Assembly (NCBI GenBank): GCA_020720945.1 | Contig: DYNR01000170.1 | Coordinates: 1 to 5,199 of the forward strand | Direction of reading: 5' to 3' | Length of the DNA stretch: 5,199 bases | Origin: Chthoniobacter flavus | GTDB taxonomy: Bacteria > Verrucomicrobiota > Verrucomicrobiia > Chthoniobacterales > DYNR01 | In this document: piece after piece, positions 1 to 5,199 of the stretch | Layout: the number at the start of each line of letters is the position of its first letter | Position numbering within the stretch: position 1 is the stretch's first letter | The notes under the pieces: model-generated | What the model was told of the DNA's origin: nothing | Database searches by the model: none | The model's input: the letters and a program-made list of their open reading frames with translations, nothing else | Made by a program: the position numbers and the translations under genes

Positions 1-53
1 AGAGTGCAACCTTGCCAAGGTTGACGTCGTGGGTTCGAATCCCATCATCCGCT
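1..53 (+). tRNA. tRNA-Gly(GCC), 3' part, 5' end outside window
   Basis: This is the 3' part of a glycine tRNA. The anticodon stem is CAACC (7-11) paired with GGTTG (19-23). It closes a seven-base loop TTGCCAA (12-18) with anticodon GCC at 14-16, which reads GGC and GGT. The variable loop is 24-28. The T stem is 29-33 with 41-45 (one G-T pair), and the T loop TTCGAAT is at 34-40. The 3' acceptor strand is CATCCGC (46-52), followed by discriminator T53, as is usual for bacterial tRNA-Gly. Bases 2-5 (GAGT) would be the 3' side of the D stem. The next bases are CCC, so CCA is not encoded and must be added after transcription. The 5' acceptor strand and most of the D arm lie before the window. tRNA genes are common integration sites for islands, which may matter for the downstream operon. 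Confidence 0.95.
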
Positions 54-61
54 CCCCCCTT

Positions 62-88
62 GCAAATCAAAGACTTACGAAGATTTGC
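62..88. repeat. Small inverted repeat just after tRNA-Gly
   Basis: GCAAATC (62-68) is the exact reverse complement of GATTTGC (82-88), with a 13-base loop. It begins nine bases after the tRNA discriminator base. No T-run follows on the + strand (a C-run then an A-run follows), so it is not a standard intrinsic terminator. It could mark the tRNA 3' trailer or a protein-binding dyad. The stem is only 7 bp and could be chance. Confidence 0.4.
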
Positions 89-101
89 CCCCCAAAAAAG
101 C

Positions 102-127
102 CGCTAGTGCTAACGCCTAGTGCTAAC
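102..127. repeat. Tandem pair of 11-bp direct repeats, 13-bp period
   Basis: CTAGTGCTAAC occurs at 104-114 and again, identically, at 117-127, separated by GC. Counted as 13-bp units, the two copies match at 11 positions. The pair lies about 50 bp downstream of the tRNA in non-coding sequence. Closely spaced direct repeats beside a tRNA can be arm-type integrase sites or regulator-binding sites. No integrase is visible here, so the role is unassigned. The repeat itself is certain; the function is not. Confidence 0.75.
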
Positions 128-151
128 AAGCCCAATTTTGTTCGCCATTGT

Positions 152-162
152 TTGCCAAGGTT
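152..162 (+). repeat. 11-bp copy of tRNA-Gly anticodon-arm sequence
   Basis: TTGCCAAGGTT at 152-162 is identical to tRNA bases 12-22, which form the anticodon loop and most of the 3' side of its stem. The match stops on both sides, and no T arm follows this second copy, so it is not a second tRNA. It may be coincidence or the scar of an old integration event at the anticodon loop. It is noted because tyrosine recombinases often use that part of tRNA genes as a crossover site. Confidence 0.4.
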
Positions 163-181
163 TTTACGCTGTCTTTTTGCT

Positions 182-344
182 CCTGAATCCGTGAGATAAC
201 TGCTGTGAATCTCTGCAATCAATTGGGCTGCAAAGGCTTGGAAAAAACACGCAAAAGACTTGAGAGGGTATTCCTTAGTTTTTCCCAAGCCCTTTTGCTC
301 CAATGCCTTACAGAGCTTTTTTGGATTGATCTCACGGATTCAGG
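182..344. repeat. 163-bp imperfect palindrome with perfect 16-bp ends
   Basis: The outer arms CCTGAATCCGTGAGAT (182-197) and its exact reverse complement (329-344) form a 16-bp perfect inverted repeat. Moving inward there are 13 unmatched bases on each side (198-210 and 316-328). A second arm pair then follows, 211-248 with 278-315, which align as imperfect inverted copies. They share CTCTG/CAGAG at the outer end, GGCTTGG/CCAAGCC at 235-241 and 285-291, and an A-run against a T-run, with short bulges. Outer and inner arms share one centre near 263, so this is a single long dyad and not several chance hairpins. As RNA it would fold into a long bulged hairpin ending about 68 bases before the res start. 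It could be a MITE-like non-autonomous element, a structured leader RNA or a binding region. No target-site duplication is visible at its ends (TTGCT on the left, TGGAC on the right), which counts against a recent MITE insertion. Confidence 0.75.
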
Positions 345-412
345 TGGACACTTGCAAGAAAAGATTGGAACATTTTTCGATAGTTTGCCAGACTCGGCGA
401 GTGTCTGGACAG

Positions 413-3217
413 ATGAATTTTCACGACTTAATTGAGAGAGCTACTTGTGCGTGGATCACGCAAGAGAAAGCGAATGCGCAATCCTTGCCTAGACAGATCG
501 TCGGGCATATTGAAAAAGTTGGCAAGCTTCGCAGCCCGCAACGAGAGGCCATCGAGATTTATCTTTGGCTCAAATTTGTCGGTCAAAACCGCCCGTTGAG
601 TGAAATCATCCGCGCTGGAGTTTTGCGCGATTTTCTCGAACCCCATCCAGCGCTGTGCCGCAATGCGACGGCGGAATTTCTCTATCGTTTCGCCAAAGGG
701 AACGAACTCAAAACTCTGGCCGAAAAGGTGAAGGATGACCCGCTGGGAACCAAGGAAGACTGGGATGCTTTCCTTGATGCGTTGCTCCACGATTTCCGGT
801 ATCCGAATTACCTTTTCAGTCTCCCGATGGGGGCGGGCAAAACCTATCTCATGGCGGCATTCATTTATTTGGATTTGCACTTTGCGCGTCTGCACCCGAA
901 CGACCCGCGTTTTGCCCGCAACTTCGTTGTGTTTGCGCCGCAGGCATCCAAGACCGCCATACTCCCATCGTTGCAAACCATTCGGAATTTTGATCCGTCG
1001 TGGGTTCTGCCAAAAAATGATGCCGACGAACTGCGCCGTCTCGTGCATTTCGAGATTCTTGACAGCATGAGTTCCAAGCGTCGCGATAAATTGCACGGGA
1101 ACAACCCCAATCTTGAAAAAGTCAACCGCCTCACGCAGTCTAGAGATTTCGGTCTCGTGTTCATCACCAACGCCGAGAAAGTCGTGATGGAAAAGCTTTC
1201 GGCGGAAGACCAGCAGATTGCCGACCCAGAAAGCCTGTTTTTTGACGAGAAAAAAGCGAATGAAGTCGTGAAAGTCAATGCGCTACGCGAAAAGCTTTCC
1301 CAAATCCCCGGAATTTCCGTGATTCTCGATGAGGCGCACCATTTCTTCAGCAGTTCAGGTGATGACGAAAAAAAACTCAAACTCGCGGTGGATGTGCTCA
1401 ACCAGCACGGTCATGTTTGCGCCGTCCTAGGTTTTTCTGGCACGCCGTATCTGCGCCATCATGTTCCGCTTGCCGGTTCCAAAGTGAAGCTGACCCAAAT
1501 CCAGCTCATCACCTACCATTACTCGCTTGCCGACGGAATCGGGCGTTTTCTAAAAGTCCCGCATGTCACCGGCAAGAATATCGCTGGCGGCGAGTTTGTC
1601 GGTGATGCGCTCACGCATTTCTTCAAGGATTACGACCGCATCTACCCCGACGGCACGGAAAGTAAAATCGCCTTCTACTGCCCGAGCATCGAAAAACTGA
1701 ACACGGAAATTCTTCCCGCTGTCCGCGCATGGTATGCCGCGCATCGTCCAGGCAAAGAGGAGGAGGAAATTTTCCGTTTTTATCGCGGTGTGAAGAAATC
1801 GCAGAAGTCGTGGGTGCTCCCGAAAGACAGCGATGCTATTTTCAACAATCTCGACCAGCCGCATATCAAGAAACGCGTCATCTTGCTCGTCGCCATCGGC
1901 ACGGAAGGCTGGGACTGCAAGAGCCTCACTGCCGTCGCATTGCCGCGCAAAGAAACGACGAAAAATTTTGTCTTGCAAACCACCTGCCGGTGTTTGCGTG
2001 AAGTTGTTTGCGCCAAGGATGAGACTGCGCTCATTGCGCTCGGCGAGGGCAATTACGAAACGCTCGACAAGGAGCTGAAAGAAAACTATGCGCTCTCCAT
2101 CGCCGACCTGCGCGTCCATGATGAGCAAACGATCCATGTCCTCGTTCGCAAGCCCAAGCTCGGCAAGGTGTGTTTCAAAAATGTCCGCCGCCGTTACACC
2201 CTTTTGGTTGAAGAACGCGACCGGGATGTGGCCGCGCAACTAGCCAGCTTCGACTTTGGCATCTTCAAGACGCAATTTGAGTTCACGCCCACCTCCACCG
2301 AGGCCACTGTCGGCAAACGGGGGCTCGCCAATGCCGTCACGCGCGCACTCTCCGCCGGAGCTGCCAGATTCCGCTTCACTTACTCCGATTTCCTTTCTTC
2401 GCTCGCCCGTGCGACCTTGGGACGATTTTCGGAAGCCGATCTCGTGTGTGCGCATGATGCGGCGTTGCGCGGCATCCATGCTCATATCCAGGAACAAATC
2501 GGCTGGATCGCCTTGCATCCGGTGCTTTCGCTGGACGAAGTGATAGCCTTTGTTGCTTCGCTGCTCATGGAAACCATCCGGGTCAAACACGAAGATGTCG
2601 AAGAAGATGTGGAGATGGAATTGCTCGACTGGCGGATGGACACGCCCGCGATTCCGCATTTGAGCGGACGATTTCTGCCGGAATTTACGGCTCCCGAAAT
2701 TCCCAAGCTCAACAAACGCCCGAATTACATCGAAGACCGCATCGAAGATGATTTCCTCGATCCCGGCGATGTGACATTCAACTATGCGCCATACGCCTTT
2801 GATTCCCGTTACGAGGCAGATGCCCTATTGCAACTCAAAAAAATGGCGGAGCTACGAGGGCTGGAGTTTTACTATAACGGCTACCGGAATGGTTCGTTGC
2901 AATCCCTCGTTATCCGCACGCCTTACGGCACTTACACGCCCGACTTTCTCGTTCTCAAACGCTTGCCCGACATTCCTTACCGCAAACAAAAAGACTACGC
3001 ATCCGATGCTGGTGCCGGAAAAATCCACCGCGTGCTCATCCTCGAAACCAAGGGCAAGAAGTTTTACGATGCCGACTTTCAGGCGAAGGAAAAATTCGTC
3101 AAAGAGGTGTTTTGCAAACACAACCCGCACTTTAGCTACCGCTGTTTTGTGGACGAGGACGACAACGACTTTTCCCGTCATCTTGAAGAAGTGAGAAAGG
3201 AGATTCAAAGATTATGA
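413..3217 (+). CDS. res: Type III-like restriction subunit Res (DEAH translocase and nuclease)
   Basis: This is the ATP-dependent cleavage subunit of a Type III-like restriction system. It would act in the cytoplasm with the Mod protein and cut unmethylated DNA. With the ATG at 413 it has 934 residues, close to the roughly 970 of classical Res proteins. Superfamily 2 motifs appear in order: Walker A PMGAGKT (138-144), DEAH (306-309), SGTP (342-345), IGTEGWD (495-501) and QTTCRCLR (522-529). In the last, the usual glycine is a cysteine while Gln and both Arg are kept. A helical spacer region follows. The C-terminal nuclease shows E801, TPDF (842-845) and ETK (878-880), a PD-(D/E)XK site. The frame is open back to a TTG at 260, but that extension crosses the long palindrome and looks non-coding; ATG 413 leaves 40 residues before the LRSPQREAI segment. 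Its ribosome site is weak (TGGA at 406-409), so the start is fairly but not fully certain. The stop overlaps mod by 4 bp. No signal peptide or membrane segment is seen. Confidence 0.9.
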   Translation: MNFHDLIERATCAWITQEKANAQSLPRQIVGHIEKVGKLRSPQREAIEIYLWLKFVGQNRPLSEIIRAGVLRDFLEPHPALCRNATAEFLYRFAKGNELKTLAEKVKDDPLGTKEDWDAFLDALLHDFRYPNYLFSLPMGAGKTYLMAAFIYLDLHFARLHPNDPRFARNFVVFAPQASKTAILPSLQTIRNFDPSWVLPKNDADELRRLVHFEILDSMSSKRRDKLHGNNPNLEKVNRLTQSRDFGLVFITNAEKVVMEKLSAEDQQIADPESLFFDEKKANEVVKVNALREKLSQIPGISVILDEAHHFFSSSGDDEKKLKLAVDVLNQHGHVCAVLGFSGTPYLRHHVPLAGSKVKLTQIQLITYHYSLADGIGRFLKVPHVTGKNIAGGEFVGDALTHFFKDYDRIYPDGTESKIAFYCPSIEKLNTEILPAVRAWYAAHRPGKEEEEIFRFYRGVKKSQKSWVLPKDSDAIFNNLDQPHIKKRVILLVAIGTEGWDCKSLTAVALPRKETTKNFVLQTTCRCLREVVCAKDETALIALGEGNYETLDKELKENYALSIADLRVHDEQTIHVLVRKPKLGKVCFKNVRRRYTLLVEERDRDVAAQLASFDFGIFKTQFEFTPTSTEATVGKRGLANAVTRALSAGAARFRFTYSDFLSSLARATLGRFSEADLVCAHDAALRGIHAHIQEQIGWIALHPVLSLDEVIAFVASLLMETIRVKHEDVEEDVEMELLDWRMDTPAIPHLSGRFLPEFTAPEIPKLNKRPNYIEDRIEDDFLDPGDVTFNYAPYAFDSRYEADALLQLKKMAELRGLEFYYNGYRNGSLQSLVIRTPYGTYTPDFLVLKRLPDIPYRKQKDYASDAGAGKIHRVLILETKGKKFYDADFQAKEKFVKEVFCKHNPHFSYRCFVDEDDNDFSRHLEEVRKEIQRL
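3197..3202 (+). promoter_or_regulatory. Shine-Dalgarno site for mod, inside res
   Basis: AAGGAG lies inside the last codons of res, 11 bases before the mod ATG at 3214. The spacing is a little long but workable. With the ATGA overlap it supports 3214 as the mod start and suggests that mod translation depends at least partly on ribosomes finishing res. Confidence 0.7.
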
Positions 3218-5148
3218 TTCCGCAACCCTACAAACCCCTGCCTTACACCATCTCGCCCGCCCGCGGGCAGGCACTCCTGAATTTTGCGGGTCGCAGGATG
3301 CCGGAGCATCTGCCGCTCTTCGAGGTGACGAAGGTGGAGGAAGTCTGCGCCGCCCAAGCTTCCCTTTTCCCCGCCGCCGCCCCAAACTTGCTGCTCCACG
3401 GCGACTGCCTTTCCGCCTGTGCCTATCTCAAGGCAAACAACATCAAGGTGGATCTGGTTTATATTGACCCGCCGTTTGCCAGCGGGGCGAATTATGCGAA
3501 GAAGATTTATCTCCGTAACGGCGGTAAGACAGGAATTGATGGTGGGGGCAATCCCATCGGTGAAGAAATCATGTATGGTGACATTTGGCAGAAGGAAGAT
3601 TTCCTCAATTGGCTCTACGAGCGACTACTCGCAATCCGGCAGGTGTTGAGCGAAACAGGTTCGATTTACGTTCACCTTGACTGGCACATCGGTCATTACG
3701 TCAAAATCCTGATGGACGAGGTATTTGGGGATGAGTGTTTCCAGAACGAAATAATTTGGTGTTACAGCGAGCGCGGTATCTCCAAGACGTATTTTAATCG
3801 GAAGCACGACGTCATTTATTTCTACACAAACTCTGCCGAAGGACACCAGTTTGACCCTGACGCGGCTCGTGAGGAATACTCCGAGGAGTCGAAGAAAAAG
3901 TTTAAGTATTTCGACGAGGAAGTCGGCGACCATTACCAAATTCGTGGTCGGAACATTCCGGGAAGCCCGGTTCAGCGGGCGGATGGTTTATCGTCAGAGC
4001 ATGAGGCGAAATACCCAAATCTCACGTATCGCCAATACATGGGTGAAGGGATGTTGGGAAAAGACTGGTGGGAGATTCCACCGGTAAACAAAGCCGCGAA
4101 CGAAAGACGCGATTACTCTACACAGAAGCCGGAAGAACTGGTTTCGCGCATTCTTTTAACCTCCACAACAGAAGGCATGACAGTCGCTGACTTTTTTAGT
4201 GGCAGCGGCACGACGGCGATTGTTGCGGAAAAACTTAAACGGCGATTCGTCGCTTGTGACATCGGACAAAACGCGATTCAGGTTACACGCGACAGCTTGA
4301 TTGCGGTTGGAGCTTCATTTGAGGTTCTCAAGATTCAAGACGGCGTCCGCCTGTTCCGCAATCCGGCGCAGACGATGGCAAAGCTTTTTAGCCTCGTGGA
4401 AGGATTCAAAAAACGGGAGGAACTGGAGCTCGGCGAGTTTTGGGACGGCGGGTTGCCCGGTGCGTCGGGTCGCTACATCCCGCTCAAATTCGTCGGTTTG
4501 CAGGAACGCCTCACGCCCGCATTGCTGGATGTTTATCTGGAGGAAATCTACCAGCTCGAAAGCGACGACCGCGCCGAAGGTGTCCGCATCCTCTACGCCC
4601 ACCGCGACCTCACGGTGGATCAGGCCTATGTCAATCAACGGCTCAAGGCGAGTGGCAAGACGCAACTCAAGGTGGAACTGGTGAGTCTCAACGAACTGCT
4701 CGACCGCAAAGCCGCCAGCCTTTTCCTGCCCGACAGTGCCGTGCTGGATGTGAAACCCGGAATAGGCGGCGGGCAGGTCGTGACCGTGAAGCAATATTTC
4801 AGCCCGTATCTGAAAGCGAAGATTGACGAGTTCAACGCCAAGCGAGGCAAGAAAAATGGGGGCGAACTTTTCGAGTCGAACGGCGGCGGTGAAGAAGCCG
4901 CTCCGCCTCCCGCATCCTTTAAACCCGTTACGATCAGCGACAGGGGCATAGAACTCATCGAAGCCGTCCAGTTTGACACCACGCTCCGTGAAGATGGTGT
5001 GTGGGTGAGCAATCCCGGACTTGAAGATAAGGCTAGACCAAAAGAAAAAATCAAAGGCAGCTACACAGTGATGGCCGAAGCCTTCCAAGTGAAATTTCGC
5101 AACATTGCGGGAGATGAGTTTGTGATAAAGTATCCTCAGGTATCTTGA
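3214..5148 (+). CDS. mod: Type III-like DNA methyltransferase Mod (beta class)
   Basis: This is a site-specific DNA methyltransferase that uses S-adenosylmethionine, most likely an adenine-N6 enzyme. In Type III systems Mod also supplies target recognition for Res. Its 644 residues match the length of EcoP1I and EcoP15I Mod. Catalytic motif IV is IDPPF (84-88), preceded by a NLLLHGDCL segment (58-66). Motif X appears as TQKPEEL (303-309) and the cofactor-binding motif I as DFFSGSGTT (326-334), followed by VACDIG (346-351). Motif IV before motif I defines the beta class, so target recognition should lie around residues 180-300. A low-complexity Gly/Glu/Pro linker (about 543-567) leads to a small C-terminal domain (568-644) that I cannot name firmly. 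The start overlaps the res stop (ATGA). GC is about 49 percent over 3421-4320 against about 59 to 66 percent on either side by hand count, possibly from exchange of the recognition region. An orphan methyltransferase is unlikely given the coupled res. Confidence 0.92.
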   Translation: MIPQPYKPLPYTISPARGQALLNFAGRRMPEHLPLFEVTKVEEVCAAQASLFPAAAPNLLLHGDCLSACAYLKANNIKVDLVYIDPPFASGANYAKKIYLRNGGKTGIDGGGNPIGEEIMYGDIWQKEDFLNWLYERLLAIRQVLSETGSIYVHLDWHIGHYVKILMDEVFGDECFQNEIIWCYSERGISKTYFNRKHDVIYFYTNSAEGHQFDPDAAREEYSEESKKKFKYFDEEVGDHYQIRGRNIPGSPVQRADGLSSEHEAKYPNLTYRQYMGEGMLGKDWWEIPPVNKAANERRDYSTQKPEELVSRILLTSTTEGMTVADFFSGSGTTAIVAEKLKRRFVACDIGQNAIQVTRDSLIAVGASFEVLKIQDGVRLFRNPAQTMAKLFSLVEGFKKREELELGEFWDGGLPGASGRYIPLKFVGLQERLTPALLDVYLEEIYQLESDDRAEGVRILYAHRDLTVDQAYVNQRLKASGKTQLKVELVSLNELLDRKAASLFLPDSAVLDVKPGIGGGQVVTVKQYFSPYLKAKIDEFNAKRGKKNGGELFESNGGGEEAAPPPASFKPVTISDRGIELIEAVQFDTTLREDGVWVSNPGLEDKARPKEKIKGSYTVMAEAFQVKFRNIAGDEFVIKYPQVS

Positions 5149-5199
5149 TGTCTGAGAAAAACGAAGGAGATTTACGAACTCCCGTAAGTTTTTGGTTTT
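5148..5199 (+). CDS. Third operon gene, N-terminus only, function unknown
   Basis: An ATG at 5148 shares its A with the mod stop codon (TGATG), the arrangement typical of coupled operon genes. The frame stays open to the window edge and gives MSEKNEGDLRTPVSFWF. A weak ribosome site, AGG at 5138-5140, lies seven bases before it. The charged first residues look like a normal cytoplasmic start. Seventeen residues are too few to name a family. A partly complementary stretch (5168-5176 with 5183-5191, two G-T pairs) followed by a T-rich run lies inside this frame. If it were a weak terminator after mod, this start would be spurious. I favour a real third gene because of the tight overlap. Confidence 0.5.
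   Translation, partial: MSEKNEGDLRTPVSFWF

Larger units (their letters stand above)
54..412. other. Gene-free, repeat-rich region between tRNA-Gly and res
   Basis: I find no believable gene in these 359 bases. Short open frames exist on both strands (minus 67-303, plus 205-435), but both run through the long palindrome, lack a convincing ribosome binding site and resemble no family I recognise. Hand-counted GC is about 42 to 47 percent in the blocks I checked, lower than most of the operon. The res promoter should lie here, but no pair of -35 and -10 boxes stands out. No integrase, transposase or toxin-antitoxin gene is visible. Confidence 0.7.

Noticed and set aside
62..100. Intrinsic terminator of the tRNA gene at the 62-88 hairpin
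   Set aside because: A C-run and an A-run follow the stem on the + strand; there is no U-tract.
352..381. Possible sigma-70 promoter for res: TTGCAA (352-357) and TTCGAT (376-381)
   Set aside because: The spacing is 18 bases, but the -10 box matches only three of six consensus positions. It is too weak to annotate.
260..412. N-terminal extension of res to the TTG codon at 260
   Set aside because: The extra 51 residues are encoded within the right half of the long palindrome, begin with a rare start codon and look unlike a conserved Res N-terminus. The ATG at 413 gives a natural start.
67..435. Small open frames on both strands across the intergenic region (minus 67-303, plus 205-435)
   Set aside because: Both share the residues LTDSG only because they read opposite arms of the same inverted repeat. 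Neither has a credible ribosome site or a recognisable family.
3550..3558. Short match to the tRNA 3' end (AATCCCATC) inside mod as an attachment-site copy
   Set aside because: It is only nine bases, lies within coding sequence and has no extension toward the rest of the T arm, so it is expected by chance.
428..5088. Long antisense open frames under res and mod (minus 428-1096, 1550-2239, 4315-5088)
   Set aside because: They lie wholly opposite well-supported genes with complete catalytic motifs, have no domain signals and are explained by codon bias of the sense genes.
5168..5199. Weak hairpin (5168-5176 with 5183-5191) followed by a T-rich run as an operon terminator
   Set aside because: The stem is AT-rich with two G-T pairs, and it lies inside the frame opened by the TGATG junction, so a terminator cannot be supported over a coding start.

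Overview
The window is bacterial. It opens in the 3' half of a tRNA-Gly(GCC) gene with no encoded CCA tail, passes through about 360 bases without a credible gene, and is then filled by a compact restriction-modification operon on the + strand. Protein-coding GC is moderate: hand counts of 60-base blocks mostly fall between 45 and 65 percent. Nothing fixes the lineage. A Verrucomicrobiota-like environmental bacterium is only an impression.

Layout. Positions 1-53 are the anticodon arm, T arm and 3' acceptor strand of tRNA-Gly. Positions 54-412 are AT-richer and dense in repeats: a small inverted repeat right after the tRNA, an 11-bp direct repeat at 13-bp spacing, an 11-bp copy of the tRNA anticodon-arm sequence, and a 163-bp imperfect palindrome (182-344) with perfect 16-bp ends. 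Positions 413-3217 encode a Type III-like restriction subunit (Res), an SF2 DEAH translocase with a C-terminal PD-(D/E)XK nuclease. Positions 3214-5148 encode a 644-residue beta-class DNA methyltransferase (Mod), joined to res by a 4-bp ATGA overlap. A third frame starts at 5148, sharing one base with the mod stop codon, and runs off the window.

How it works together. By analogy with Type III systems, Mod provides sequence recognition and protective adenine-N6 methylation. Res joins Mod, uses ATP for movement or switching along DNA, and cuts unmodified DNA. The order here (res, then mod, then an unknown gene) is the reverse of the classical mod-res order of EcoP1I and EcoP15I. The position directly downstream of a tRNA fits a horizontally acquired defence island, but no integrase and no second attachment site lie in the window.

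The parts least explained by known families are the 163-bp palindrome in front of res and the coupled third gene at the right edge.
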